The translations under genes were made by a program, and so were the position numbers. This document shows positions 51,167 through 62,652 of a stretch of 64,000 bases of DNA, one piece after another (position 1 is the stretch's first letter; every line of letters begins with the position of its first letter). The stretch comes from Blastocatellia bacterium (GTDB taxonomy: Bacteria; Acidobacteriota; Blastocatellia; Pyrinomonadales; Pyrinomonadaceae), in contig JAEUQK010000004.1 in NCBI GenBank assembly GCA_016789265.1, forward strand, positions 1 through 64,000. The letters are read 5' to 3'. The notes beneath the pieces were generated by a model. That model did no database searches and was not told the DNA's origin. It was given only the letters and a program-made list of their open reading frames with translations.

Positions 51167-53410
51167 GTGATCGGAACGACCATCTCGCACTATCGCATAA
51201 CGTCACAGCTCGGTGAAGGCGGAATGGGTGTTGTTTACGAGGCTGAGGACACTAAACTCGGCCGTCACGTCGCGCTCAAATTTCTTTCTCCGACGATGGC
51301 GAACGACGAAAGTCTTCTGCAGCGGTTTCAGCGCGAGGCGCGCGCGGCTTCGGCGTTAAACCACCCGAACATCTGCACGATCCATGGGATCGAACAGCAG
51401 GACACGACGCACTTCATTGTGATGGAGCTTCTCGACGGGGAATCGCTTGCCGACCGCATTCGCGGCAAAGGCCTTGATATCGAATCTGTTCTTGCACTTG
51501 GTATTCAGATAGTTGATGCTCTCGAATCGGCACACTCAAAAGGAATCGTTCACCGCGACCTAAAGCCGGCAAATATTTTTATCACGTCCCGCGGCCAGGC
51601 GAAGATCCTCGATTTCGGGCTGGCTAAGATGGATCAGGGGAAGCCGGACGCGGCTTCGAATCTTCCGACCGCGATGCACGACGGCCTTACGACGCCCGGA
51701 ACGGCGATGGGGACCGTCTCGTATATGTCGCCCGAACAGGCCCGCGGCGAGGTAACGGATGCTCGAACCGACCTGTTCTCGTTCGGGACTATCCTTTATC
51801 AGATGGCGACAGGTGTGATGCCGTTTCAGGGCGAAACGTCAGCCGTTGTTTTCGACGCGATCCTAAACAGAAATCCTACCCCGGCAAACTCGATCAACTC
51901 GGCGCTTCCGGCCGATCTTGACCGAATAATCTCGCAGGCTCTTGAGAAAGACCGCGACCTTCGGTTTCAGACAGCGACCGATCTAAAGACAGCGTTGAAA
52001 CGACTGAAACGTGACCTTAGCTCCGGCCGGCATTCGGGCGAAAATAGTGCGATCCACACAAGCCGAATGCCTTCCTCGCCCGCGCAGGAACACTCGATCG
52101 CCGTGCTGTACTTTGAGAATCTCAGCGGCATTAAGGAAGACGAATACCTTCGCGACGGCATCACTGAAGACATTACGACCGAGCTTTCCAAGATCGGCCG
52201 GCTCAAAACCTTTTCGCGAGCTGTTGTGATGCCCTATCGCGATAAACTCGTCACAGCAGGTCAGGTCGGCAAAGAGCTCGGCGCGTCTTATGTCTTGACG
52301 GGCAGCCTTCGACGGGCCGGAAATCGCCTTCGTATCAACGCACAGCTAGTTGATGCTTCTACCGATTTTCCTGTCTGGTCGGAACGATACGACCGCGAGA
52401 TGGAGGACGTCTTTGCCGTTCAGGACGAGATCGCTTCCAAGATCGCGGCGGCGTTGCGCATCACGCTTTCTCCGCAAGAGCAGGAAGCCCTGGCTGAAAA
52501 ACCGACCGAGAACCTTCACGCTTACGATCTGTATCTTCGCGGAAGAAACTTCGCCCGCCGTGTCGGAAGGCAGGACATGCAGTTTGCCCTGCAGATGTAT
52601 GAAAACGCCGTCGCTCTCGATCCGAATTTTGCGATCGCCCACGCGGCTATCGCAAACGTCTGCGCCCAGTACTATTACTATTTCGAACGCAAACAGGACT
52701 GGATCGACCGTGTGAACGTAGCGGCGCAAAAGGCGATCGCGACCGGCCGTGACGAACCGGAGATCCGCTGCGCCGAGGCTTGGCTCGATTTTGCACAGGG
52801 AAGGTATGCATCAGCGGTAGACAAGATCCGCGCGGCTCTCAATCGCGATCCCGATATCGACGGCGGATATCATCTCTACGGCCGGGCCCTTTTCGAATCA
52901 GGCCGCTATCAGGAAGTGCTCGACATCATGGAAGACGCACTCGCGCACGCCGGCGAGAACTACAACACAACGATCCCTATCCACAACGCACTTGGTGCTC
53001 TGGGCAAGGCTGACGCTCTCAAGAACTATACTTTTCGCGAGATCGCCATCTTTGAGAACCAGCTAAAGAAAACACCTGAGGACGCTCGCGTTCGCATCCT
53101 TCTCGCCGGAAACTATGCCTATCAGGGGCGTTTTGACGATGCGCAGCGGGAACTCGATCTTGCCATGGCGCTTCGGCCCGACGACACGATGATCCTCTAC
53201 AACAGCGCGTGCACGCTTTGTGAAATGGATCGCCTTCCGGAGGCGATGATCGCACTTAAGAAGGCATGGGAAGCTGGGTACCGCAATCCGACGTGGACGC
53301 GGCAAGACCCGGATCTTGCCAAGCTCCATGGCGACCCGGAGTTTGAAAGGCTCTACCCAGAGGGAGCGGAGCCGCTGCCGAATCAGCCGAGCCTTGCCTC
53401 AACTAACTAA
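51167..53410 (+). CDS. Soluble Ser/Thr protein kinase with TolB-like and TPR regions
   Basis: A 747-residue protein. Residues about 9-275 are a Hanks-type kinase: glycine loop GEGGMGVV (16-23), Lys38 in VALKFL, catalytic loop HRDLKPANI, metal-binding ILDFGLAK and GTVSYMSPEQARG. A short Ser-rich linker leads to a TolB/FlgO-like region with IAVLYFENLSGIKEDEYL and LRRAGNRLRINAQLVD (about 305-435), then TPR-like helices to the C-terminus. Unlike many relatives, no membrane helix is seen between kinase and TPR parts, so it is probably cytosolic. The GTG at 51167 follows GGAGAAA. A terminator ends the gene. Confidence 0.9.
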   Translation: MIGTTISHYRITSQLGEGGMGVVYEAEDTKLGRHVALKFLSPTMANDESLLQRFQREARAASALNHPNICTIHGIEQQDTTHFIVMELLDGESLADRIRGKGLDIESVLALGIQIVDALESAHSKGIVHRDLKPANIFITSRGQAKILDFGLAKMDQGKPDAASNLPTAMHDGLTTPGTAMGTVSYMSPEQARGEVTDARTDLFSFGTILYQMATGVMPFQGETSAVVFDAILNRNPTPANSINSALPADLDRIISQALEKDRDLRFQTATDLKTALKRLKRDLSSGRHSGENSAIHTSRMPSSPAQEHSIAVLYFENLSGIKEDEYLRDGITEDITTELSKIGRLKTFSRAVVMPYRDKLVTAGQVGKELGASYVLTGSLRRAGNRLRINAQLVDASTDFPVWSERYDREMEDVFAVQDEIASKIAAALRITLSPQEQEALAEKPTENLHAYDLYLRGRNFARRVGRQDMQFALQMYENAVALDPNFAIAHAAIANVCAQYYYYFERKQDWIDRVNVAAQKAIATGRDEPEIRCAEAWLDFAQGRYASAVDKIRAALNRDPDIDGGYHLYGRALFESGRYQEVLDIMEDALAHAGENYNTTIPIHNALGALGKADALKNYTFREIAIFENQLKKTPEDARVRILLAGNYAYQGRFDDAQRELDLAMALRPDDTMILYNSACTLCEMDRLPEAMIALKKAWEAGYRNPTWTRQDPDLAKLHGDPEFERLYPEGAEPLPNQPSLASTN

Positions 53411-53436
53411 CTCAAGTTGTAACGGCGGATCGAATG

Positions 53437-53464
53437 GGCGAAGCTGCAATGCTTCGTCTTTTTT
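53437..53464 (+). terminator. Rho-independent terminator after the kinase gene
   Basis: GGCGAAGC (53437-53444) pairs with GCTTCGTC (53451-53458) across a six-base loop with one wobble pair, followed by six T residues. Confidence 0.8.
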
Positions 53465-53559
53465 GCTTACCGCCGAGCGCCCGAGGTTCCGGACTGTCTG
53501 ATTTACGTTTTGAGTCAAAGCGACCTAAAATAAAAAGTTGATCCTAAACAGGTCAATAA

Positions 53560-55785
<2,226 letters not shown>

Positions 55786-55848
55786 GAAGTTGGCTTAGTT
55801 GGGCGTTCCGGTCTCAACGACTGAGTCATCGACTTTCGAAAGCACCGC

Positions 55849-56133
55849 TCACGAGATCGCATCGATCTTCCGGGTCAGTTCGATATCGAGATCGGTGACG
55901 CCGTCGCGGTCGTGGGTGGTGGTTTCGATCTTGGCGTAACCCCAGCCGAACTTGATGTCGGGATGATGATCGGCGGCTTCAGCGATCTCGCCGACCTTGT
56001 TGACGAAGGCGAGCGCCTCGGCAAAGTTATCGAAGGTGAACTTCCTTTCGAGCCTGTCGTCGTCGAATTTCCAGCCGCTCGACTCGGGCAACAGGTTCTC
56101 CACCTCGGCTTCGTTCAGTTTTCGCCTTTCCAT
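55849..56133 (-). CDS. phhB: Pterin-4-alpha-carbinolamine dehydratase
   Basis: A 94-residue protein that dehydrates 4a-hydroxytetrahydropterin, recycling the cofactor of aromatic amino acid hydroxylases, or acts in pterin metabolism. The key motif is ADHHPDIKFGWGYAKIETT followed by HDRDGVTDLDIELTRKI, with the two catalytic histidines present. FTFDNFAEALAFVNKV precedes it. No aromatic amino acid hydroxylase is adjacent. Confidence 0.93.
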   Translation of the reverse strand: MERRKLNEAEVENLLPESSGWKFDDDRLERKFTFDNFAEALAFVNKVGEIAEAADHHPDIKFGWGYAKIETTTHDRDGVTDLDIELTRKIDAIS

Positions 56134-56213
56134 AGCGTTTTTTGCTCCTTACCGCTTTAGGTTATACTTTTTGTTTTGCAGTCATTATACGAAAGTCATA
56201 CTGGTTAACCTAG

Positions 56214-56693
56214 ATGCGTTTACTTCGCAAGTTTCTGATCATTTCTATCGCTGCTGCCGCCTTATCCTGCGGCAGTACAGAGCCCGCATCGCCGCTGAAG
56301 ACGCTTCAAACGTTTCAAAAGGCATTGAAGCAGAAAGATACGACGACGATGAAAATGCTGCTTTCTGCCGAGTCGATGAAGATGCTCGAGCAGGAGGCCA
56401 AATCGCAGGGCGTGACGGTGGACGATGTTGTAAAGCGCGAGACGTTGTTCAGCGAATCGCAAAAGACGGTCGAGTTTCGAAATGAGAAGATAGAGGGAAC
56501 GAAGGCCACCCTCGAGATCAAGAATTCGTTTGGATCGTGGGAGACCATTCCGTTCGTTCTCGAAGACGAGCAGTGGAAGATCGACAAGAAAGGCTACGCT
56601 GATCGCCTCATGCTGGACATCCAAAAACAACAGGACGCCGCCTTCGATGATCTTATGAAACAAGGTGTACCGTCTTCGCCGCAGAATCCTTAG
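56214..56693 (+). CDS. Hypothetical lipoprotein
   Basis: A 159-residue protein with a lipoprotein signal (LLRKFLIISIAAAALSC, lipobox Cys at about 19). The mature part begins with TLQTFQKALKQKDTTTMKMLLSAESMK, a helix pair seen in NTF2-like/DUF4878-type lipoproteins, and ends in a beta-rich segment (TIPFVLEDEQWKIDKKGYADRL). The substrate or partner is unknown. The DUF1015 gene follows nine bases after its stop, so the two are probably co-transcribed. Confidence 0.75.
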   Translation: MRLLRKFLIISIAAAALSCGSTEPASPLKTLQTFQKALKQKDTTTMKMLLSAESMKMLEQEAKSQGVTVDDVVKRETLFSESQKTVEFRNEKIEGTKATLEIKNSFGSWETIPFVLEDEQWKIDKKGYADRLMLDIQKQQDAAFDDLMKQGVPSSPQNP

Positions 56694-56702
56694 GAGAAAT
56701 TA

Positions 56703-57932
56703 GTGTCTGTCATTAAACCTTTCAGCGCATTGCGTCCCCATCCTGAGAACGCGGCAAAGCTAGCTTGCGTTCCGTATGACGTTCCCTACGAATCTGAAGT
56801 TCGGGCGGCGATCGCGATGAATCCGATGAGTTTTCTCCGCGTCACTCGTCCGGAGGCCGAGTTTCCTGCAGGCTCGAACCCAGGTGAACAAGAGACCCTT
56901 GCGAGATCGATCGAGAACCTCGAATTGTTTATCCGAGAAGGATATTTGGTGCAGGACGACGAACCCGCTATCTATATTTACCGTCTTTCTGTAGGTGAGC
57001 ACACGCAGACCGGGATAGTTGCAGGTTGTTCGATCGACGAATACGACTCCGGCCTTATCAAAAAACATGAGAAGACACGACCCGATAAGGTCAAGGACCG
57101 GACCGATCACATGATCGCGCTTCGCGCGCAGACCGGTTTAATTTTCCTGGCCTTTCGAGGAACCGATGAAACGCGAAAGCTGATAAGCGAGGAGACGGCA
57201 AAACCTGCTTTATTTGATATCGGTGCCGATGAAGGCGGGGTTTCGCAGCAGATCTGGCGGGTGACCGATTCTGCTGCGTTAGAGAAAGCGTTTGCCCATG
57301 TCCCTGCGTTGTACGTCGCTGACGGCCATCATCGTGCCGAAAGTGCATCGCTTGCGCGAAGGCTCCTCAGGGAGGCAAACCCTGACCATAACGGCAGCGA
57401 GAGTTACAACTACGTAATGGCCGGCGTTTTCCCGGCGGAAGATCTTGCGATCATGCCGTACAACCGTGCGGTGAAGGATCTGAATGGTCTCGGAAAAGAC
57501 GAATTCCTTACATCGCTTCAAGGGACATTTATCGTGACGAGGACCAGCGAGAAGCGGCCGCCCCAACACGGCACTGTCTGTATGTATCTCGACGGCGATT
57601 GGTATTCGCTGCGTTACAATGTCGAGAACGTCCGCGAACCCGACCCGATCGAGCGGCTTGACGTCAGCATTTTGCAGCAGAACATATTGGATCCGATACT
57701 CGGTATTGACGACCCGCGTACGAACGACCGGGTCTCTTTTGTTGGCGGCATTCGCGGGACCGATGAGCTGGAAAGATTGGTTAAATCGGGTGATTTCGCG
57801 GTTGCATTTTCGATGTTCCCGACATCAATGGACGATCTGTTTGCCGTATCGGACATGGGCGAGATCATGCCGCCGAAATCGACCTGGTTCGAACCAAAAC
57901 TCAAAGACGGACTGTTTGTTCACCGTATCTAG
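56703..57932 (+). CDS. DUF1015 domain-containing protein
   Basis: A 409-residue cytosolic protein of the DUF1015 family of unknown function, often seen near serine or amino-acid metabolism genes. Characteristic parts are IKPFSALRPHP at the N-terminus, AKLACVPYDVPYESEVR, SGLIKKHEKTRPDKVKDR and YVADGHHRAESASLA. The start is GTG at 56703 with AGGAGA eight bases upstream. pdxH follows eight bases downstream. Confidence 0.92.
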   Translation: MSVIKPFSALRPHPENAAKLACVPYDVPYESEVRAAIAMNPMSFLRVTRPEAEFPAGSNPGEQETLARSIENLELFIREGYLVQDDEPAIYIYRLSVGEHTQTGIVAGCSIDEYDSGLIKKHEKTRPDKVKDRTDHMIALRAQTGLIFLAFRGTDETRKLISEETAKPALFDIGADEGGVSQQIWRVTDSAALEKAFAHVPALYVADGHHRAESASLARRLLREANPDHNGSESYNYVMAGVFPAEDLAIMPYNRAVKDLNGLGKDEFLTSLQGTFIVTRTSEKRPPQHGTVCMYLDGDWYSLRYNVENVREPDPIERLDVSILQQNILDPILGIDDPRTNDRVSFVGGIRGTDELERLVKSGDFAVAFSMFPTSMDDLFAVSDMGEIMPPKSTWFEPKLKDGLFVHRI

Positions 57933-57940
57933 CTAAAAGA

Positions 57941-58585
57941 ATGAAGAACAACGAGCTCGCACATCTCAGGCTTGAATATTCCCGCGAGGAGCTCTCAGAG
58001 GAACAGGTAGATCGAGATCCGTTTGTTCAGTTCGGCCGCTGGATGGACGAAGCCATCGCGGCAGAGACGCCCGAGCCGACTGCCGTGTGTCTTTCGACCG
58101 CAAGCGCCGACGGGAGGCCGTCTTCGCGTATGGTACTGCTAAAGGGTTACGATCACGATGGGTTCGTCTTCTATACAAACTACAACAGCCGCAAGGGCCG
58201 CGAATTGGCAGAAAATCCGTACGCCGCACTTACATTCTTCTGGCCCGAACTCGAAAGGCAGGTCAGGATCACCGGCCTCACCCACAAAGTGACCTCCGAG
58301 GAGTCGGACGAGTATTTCAAGTCGCGGCCATACACAAGCCGCCTCGGAGCATGGGCGTCGAAACAGAGTGAGACGGTCGAGTCGAAAATGGTCGTGATGG
58401 CTGAGGCGGCAAAGCTTGCGATAAGATACCCAACGGGCAATGTACCGCGGCCTCCGCACTGGGGCGGCTATCGTGTCGTTCCCGATACGTTCGAATTCTG
58501 GCAAGGACGCCCAAGCCGGCTGCACGATCGAATACGATTTTTGAAAACCGATGACGATTGGCAGATCTCGCGGCTTTCTCCCTAA
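57941..58585 (+). CDS. pdxH: Pyridoxamine 5'-phosphate oxidase
   Basis: A 214-residue FMN enzyme that oxidises pyridoxine or pyridoxamine 5'-phosphate to pyridoxal 5'-phosphate. Motifs include GRPSSRMVLLKGYDHDGFVFYTNYNS, ENPYAALTFFWPELERQVRI, SRPYTSRLGAWASKQS and the C-terminal WQGRPSRLHDRIRF with RLSP end. It is the last gene of the lipoprotein-DUF1015 string. Its stop overlaps the stop of the convergent anti-sigma gene by four bases. Confidence 0.95.
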   Translation: MKNNELAHLRLEYSREELSEEQVDRDPFVQFGRWMDEAIAAETPEPTAVCLSTASADGRPSSRMVLLKGYDHDGFVFYTNYNSRKGRELAENPYAALTFFWPELERQVRITGLTHKVTSEESDEYFKSRPYTSRLGAWASKQSETVESKMVVMAEAAKLAIRYPTGNVPRPPHWGGYRVVPDTFEFWQGRPSRLHDRIRFLKTDDDWQISRLSP

Positions 58586-59829
58586 CTGAACCAGGCTGCC
58601 TCGACCGCCTCTCGCCACACCTCGAGCATCTTCTTGTCGAGCCCAATTATCCCTTCGCGTGTTACACCGGTTGGCGGACCTACGAATTTCGAAAGCTCGT
58701 CGAAGACTGCGCCGCGATCAGTCTTTGAAACGCGAGAGAGAAGATGCCATAAAGTCACCATGTCATAGAGGTCGGCTTCTGCGAGAACCTCCGATATTGA
58801 GGAACTTCCCCCACCAGAGAAATCAAACCGTTCGAGTGCATTGCGGAACTTCGCCGTCGAAGCGGCAGAGAATGGAGTGCCGACACCTTTACGCTTTCGC
58901 ATGCGGCACATCATTCCGGCGGGGACGATCGATTCGCGGCCGCCGCGTTCCAAGGCTACGAACCCGCTGGTCACGTCAAGGATGCTGTCACCCTTTGCAT
59001 CTACCTCGAGCGTATATTCGCAACCAAGATCGACCGCCTTTCCCGCCGGCGTATCGACCACAAATAGCCGGGGCGGTGCAAATATCTTTGCGTACAGCTT
59101 TCCTTTCTCCAGCGACAGTCGGTGTTCATCCTTGCCTGTTCCGATGAGTTTTACACGCGAACCAGGTGCGACATCAACAGTGCCTATGTCTGCGACCGAA
59201 ATACGCGCGCTTGACGCTGCGTCGGTCTCGAGAAGTTCTCCAACCGTTATCTTTGCAGTTGCCGATCCGTCGCCGACCCTTGGCGTTCCAGCGATGGTCT
59301 CCACCTGCCAACCTTCCCTCGTCGCCAGTAACGGTTGTTGGTTTGTGCTCGAAGTGTTTACGTTCGTTTCAGTTTGGGGAGCAGGTATATTGACCTCATT
59401 TGCGGTATTCTGCGAAATGGTCAGCGAACTATTGACATCGGTCACACGGATTCTGTCTCCTTGTGCCGCATATGGAGATTCGCCACTAAACAAACCCACC
59501 CAAACGAGCACAACCAAAGCGGATACGGCGATCAGGGCAAAGGCAAATGAAAAGCCCTTACGCAAGTTGAAGAACGACGCTTCCGGTATCAAACCCATCT
59601 GCGGTGCCGTCTTCGCGTCGAGCGTATCGGCGATATTTGCCCACGCTGCATCCGGCGCCTCCGCCTGTCTTAGCTCGGATGCGAAAGCTGCTCCCATCTT
59701 GATCACATCGAGTTCACAACGGCATTCATTGCAAGTCATCAAGTGATCGGCGACAGCTAGCTGTTCGACGTCCGTCAGCTCATCATGAACAAACGCCGAA
59801 AGCTCCTCTTTGTAATGCTTCACTTCCAT
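58582..59829 (-). CDS. ZAS-type anti-sigma factor fused to FecR domain
   Basis: A 415-residue single-pass membrane protein. The cytosolic N-terminus has a zinc-binding anti-sigma motif HxxxCxxC (His29, Cys33, Cys36) that binds the ECF sigma factor. A membrane helix at about residues 90-112 leads to a FecR-like region (about 205-300, GELLETDAASSARISVADIGTV and KGKLYAKIFAPP) and a helical C-terminal part (about 325-415). This fuses cytosolic inhibition and periplasmic sensing in one chain. Its start codon shares one base with the sigma gene stop (TGATG). Confidence 0.88.
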   Translation of the reverse strand: MEVKHYKEELSAFVHDELTDVEQLAVADHLMTCNECRCELDVIKMGAAFASELRQAEAPDAAWANIADTLDAKTAPQMGLIPEASFFNLRKGFSFAFALIAVSALVVLVWVGLFSGESPYAAQGDRIRVTDVNSSLTISQNTANEVNIPAPQTETNVNTSSTNQQPLLATREGWQVETIAGTPRVGDGSATAKITVGELLETDAASSARISVADIGTVDVAPGSRVKLIGTGKDEHRLSLEKGKLYAKIFAPPRLFVVDTPAGKAVDLGCEYTLEVDAKGDSILDVTSGFVALERGGRESIVPAGMMCRMRKRKGVGTPFSAASTAKFRNALERFDFSGGGSSSISEVLAEADLYDMVTLWHLLSRVSKTDRGAVFDELSKFVGPPTGVTREGIIGLDKKMLEVWREAVEAAWFS

Positions 59830-60434
59830 CAGAACCCCTTGACCTCTTCGCGCAGATGTTCCAGTTTCGCCGCGAGCAATTTATGCCCGCGGTTTAGCCG
59901 GGATGAAATGGTGCCGACAGAACACTCCAAGACTCTCGCGATCTCCTGATATGACAACCCTTCAACGTATTTCAACAGCAGCGGGAGCCGGTACTTCGGT
60001 TTCAAACTGCCTATTACCGCTTGCACTTCGACAGAGATCTCACGCGATCGGATCTTATCATCCAGTGCAAGTTTTACTTCGGGCTCCGCCCCGAAAAACC
60101 ATTCTCCGAATCCGAAGAGGCGGCGTGTCTTTCGCGTTTCATCGATGCAGGCATTGACCGTCGTTCTGTATAACCAAGTCGTAAGATCAGAATCGCCGCG
60201 AAAACTCATTTTGGTGAATATCTTCAGAAAGACTTGTTGTGTTATATCTTCTGCCTTACTCTCATCCCCGCCGAAAAAGTTCAAGGCGATCGAGTACACG
60301 CGTCGCTGATGAAGAACGAAGATAGAGTGCATCGCCTCACGGTTTCCTCGCGCTATCTCGGCGATCAGATCTGTCTGCGGTACCTCATCCGGCACTAGGG
60401 CGGCAAGCTCCATGTTCAGCGAAAGTTCCGTCAA
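59829..60434 (-). CDS. ECF-family RNA polymerase sigma factor
   Basis: A 201-residue sigma-70-type ECF factor. Region 2 has FLKIFTKMSFRGDSDLTTWLYRTTVNACIDETRK and region 4 has LLLKYVEGLSYQEIARVLECSVGTISSRLNRGH. The start is probably the TTG at 60434: GGAG sits five bases upstream and the upstream kelch gene ends two bases before it. An ATG at 60413 is possible, while the longer frame to 60464 overlaps the kelch gene by 28 bases. It likely transcribes its own operon and others, with activity held by the downstream anti-sigma factor. Confidence 0.92.
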   Translation of the reverse strand: MTELSLNMELAALVPDEVPQTDLIAEIARGNREAMHSIFVLHQRRVYSIALNFFGGDESKAEDITQQVFLKIFTKMSFRGDSDLTTWLYRTTVNACIDETRKTRRLFGFGEWFFGAEPEVKLALDDKIRSREISVEVQAVIGSLKPKYRLPLLLKYVEGLSYQEIARVLECSVGTISSRLNRGHKLLAAKLEHLREEVKGF

Positions 60435-60436
60435 GT

Positions 60437-61408
60437 TTACTCCGATTTTCGTGTCATCGCCCAAACATCATTGCTGTAAACAAACTTTATCTCGCCGTTC
60501 TCGGTATGCGACGATTTGCCGCCGGTGATGAAAAGCCGTCCGTCAAATACCCATGCGGCGACCGCTCCGCGCGGTGACCACGGCGCCATCTGTTCGCTCC
60601 ATTTGATCCCATCGTCGGTTACCCAGACTGCACTCGCAAAGCCGTCGCCTCGGTTCATTCCAACCAGCCAAAGCTTATCGTCAAAGACAACGGGAGTTCC
60701 GCCCCACTTTTTGTCAAAGTTCGGTCGTTCCTGTTTCCATGTAACTCCGTCCAGAGTGGTCCAGATCTCTTTCGTTGAGTTGCGGTTGTTCTCTGTCTGT
60801 CCGTCAATAACACTGCCGCCAAGCATCCAGATCTTGTCTTGAAAGACCGTTACAACACCGGCATTTCTGGGTGACCATGGGGCGTTCGCAACCTTCTTCC
60901 AAACGACGCCGTCCGCAGAGTTCCACACGTCGTTCTGATAAGACTTACCATCATACCCGCCTATCATCCAGATCTTGTTGTTAAAGACGGTCGCTCCGTA
61001 AAAGATCCGCTTTGGCAAATTGGATGATTCCGCGACGGTCTCCCAATTCAGAAGATCTCGTGTTCGCACGATCTTGGTCGAGATGGCGAAGCTCTCGTAA
61101 TTCCCTGTCATCGATCCAAGTGCATAGATCGCTCCGTTGAACTGAACGTATTTCAGGTATGCGGCATTCAGACCGCTGTCTCGAAGCGATGTCCGTTTCC
61201 AATTGCGGCCGTCTTTCGAAAGCCACGCGCCGTTATTCAGTGCGACCATCCATTCTCCGACTACGAAGACCGGATAATTGTAGCTTTGTGGGAAATCAGC
61301 TGCCGGCGTAATGTTTTTCCAGTCGTATGATCTGGCATCAAAAGGACCTAAGACCGGACCAAGGCAAAAGGCAAAGATCATCGGAACAAACAGTATCGAC
61401 TGCAACAT
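60437..61408 (-). CDS. Secreted kelch-like beta-propeller protein
   Basis: A 323-residue exported protein with a signal peptide (SILFVPMIFAFCLGPVLG). Six or so repeats have the form VWNSADGVVWKKV, IWTTLDGVTWKQE, VWVTDDGIKWSEQ, with GG and W positions as in kelch propellers. It probably binds a partner outside the cytosolic membrane and may be the sensor or target of the adjacent sigma factor; that is inference. The ATG at 61408 has an AGGAGAGG site. It ends two bases before the sigma start. Confidence 0.85.
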   Translation of the reverse strand: MLQSILFVPMIFAFCLGPVLGPFDARSYDWKNITPAADFPQSYNYPVFVVGEWMVALNNGAWLSKDGRNWKRTSLRDSGLNAAYLKYVQFNGAIYALGSMTGNYESFAISTKIVRTRDLLNWETVAESSNLPKRIFYGATVFNNKIWMIGGYDGKSYQNDVWNSADGVVWKKVANAPWSPRNAGVVTVFQDKIWMLGGSVIDGQTENNRNSTKEIWTTLDGVTWKQERPNFDKKWGGTPVVFDDKLWLVGMNRGDGFASAVWVTDDGIKWSEQMAPWSPRGAVAAWVFDGRLFITGGKSSHTENGEIKFVYSNDVWAMTRKSE

Positions 61409-61424
61409 TATTTCCTCTCCTTTT

Positions 61425-61913
61425 CTACAACCGCGACGCAAGCGACGACGCGATCGTCTTCACATCCGCCATCGAAACTCCCTTCGCTGGATTAACCTTT
61501 AACCGGATCGTCTTGAGCCCTTTCCGAATCATTAGAAACTGGAAGTTTGATCCATCAGTATGCGTGATAGCTTCGTCTCCGACCCCGGGCCATTCTTCGA
61601 AACCGGTGTGGTTCTTGTTTGACTGACGTATCTCTTCAAACAGTCTCTTTGCTGCGTCTTCTGAGCTATTTCGCATAAGCATGAAGAAGACCTTCGGTCC
61701 ATCCTCGCTCGACACGGCGGTAAATGTGCATGTCCATTTACGGCCGCCATCCGGAGTGGCCTCGTCGCCATCGACGCCGCGAACGTCCTCACCGATGATC
61801 TTCTTTGCGTTATCGTTAGTGAAGAACTGACAAGCCACCGGCTTCATCGAAACGGTTTCGGTGCCGACCGTGAACGTTCCTAATAGAACGAATAAGATAA
61901 CCAAGGATCTCAT
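61425..61913 (-). CDS. Small secreted protein, DUF3558-like
   Basis: A 162-residue exported protein with a signal peptide ending near GTETVSM. The mature part has ACQFFTNDNAKKIIGEDVRG and FEEWPGVGDEAITHTDG; the C-then-helix start and GVGDEA motif recall DUF3558-type lipoproteins, but this is weak. No lipobox is clear. It sits 16 bases upstream of the kelch gene in the same operon. Confidence 0.65.
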   Translation of the reverse strand: MRSLVILFVLLGTFTVGTETVSMKPVACQFFTNDNAKKIIGEDVRGVDGDEATPDGGRKWTCTFTAVSSEDGPKVFFMLMRNSSEDAAKRLFEEIRQSNKNHTGFEEWPGVGDEAITHTDGSNFQFLMIRKGLKTIRLKVNPAKGVSMADVKTIASSLASRL

Positions 61914-61931
61914 CTGAACACCTCCGTTTTT

Positions 61932-62585
61932 TTAGGCCATCAATTGAATGTTTCGGGTCGCTTTGAGTATTCCGTCCTCTCCTTTTTCCAGTGAAAGGAT
62001 AGGGTTAAACCCGCCCCGCTTTCCCGCTTCGCTTCGCTCTCGCGGCGAGATCAAGCGGTCACCCTCGAACAAGATCGAATCTATCCAGTCTTCGCGTTTT
62101 AATTCGGTTGTTACTGTCATATGAATATGAGCCGCCCACCGGTTTTCCGGATAAGGCGCAGGCTTTATGGTTTTGAATGAATACCTTCCATTTCTATCGG
62201 TCAACAACCAACCGCGATAACGACCGTGCCTGTGTTCATCCTTGCGGCGGCCATAATATCCCTCAAGATCTGTGTGATATAAATAGAGAAGAGTGCCTGC
62301 GGCTGCGGTCTTGCCGTCTTTCTGAAATACGGTTCCTGAGATCTCGATCGAGTCGCCTTTGTCGGTTCCGTTTGAAAGGACCGTACTATTCGAAACGGTT
62401 TCAGGTACGTCGCTCGCGCCGGTCCAGTTATCAGAAACTCCGTTTCTCCGTAAGCGGGCAAGCAGAGTGTCGCCTGCGATTTGTGCGACGGTCTCAGCCC
62501 GACAGCTTGTAAGCAGCGGCAATGCTGTCATAGCGACCGCCGCATTCCTTAAGAAATCTCGCCGGTTTTCATTTATGATGTTCAT
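61932..62585 (-). CDS. Tat-exported lipoprotein of the intradiol dioxygenase fold
   Basis: A 217-residue protein. The N-terminus carries a twin-arginine signal NRRDFLRNAA and a lipobox LLTSC (Cys28), so it is a folded, exported lipoprotein. The mature part has the intradiol ring-cleavage dioxygenase fold: LYHTDLEGYYGRR, RGWLLTDRNGRYSFKTIKP and AAHIHMTV, with Tyr and two His residues that match iron ligands of protocatechuate 3,4-dioxygenase-like enzymes. The substrate is unknown; an exported location is unusual for catechol cleavage. It is first in the operon with the sigma factor. Confidence 0.8.
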   Translation of the reverse strand: MNIINENRRDFLRNAAVAMTALPLLTSCRAETVAQIAGDTLLARLRRNGVSDNWTGASDVPETVSNSTVLSNGTDKGDSIEISGTVFQKDGKTAAAGTLLYLYHTDLEGYYGRRKDEHRHGRYRGWLLTDRNGRYSFKTIKPAPYPENRWAAHIHMTVTTELKREDWIDSILFEGDRLISPRERSEAGKRGGFNPILSLEKGEDGILKATRNIQLMA

Positions 62586-62652
62586 CGATTTGCCTCTCGT
62601 TTCACGATTTGTCGATAATTAGACGGAACGCCCCGGCGTCTTCTTCCAAAAA

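Noticed and set aside
58841-59746. 301-codon open frame antisense to the anti-sigma gene
   Set aside because: Serine/threonine-rich shadow frame; the opposite strand carries a clear ZAS-FecR protein.
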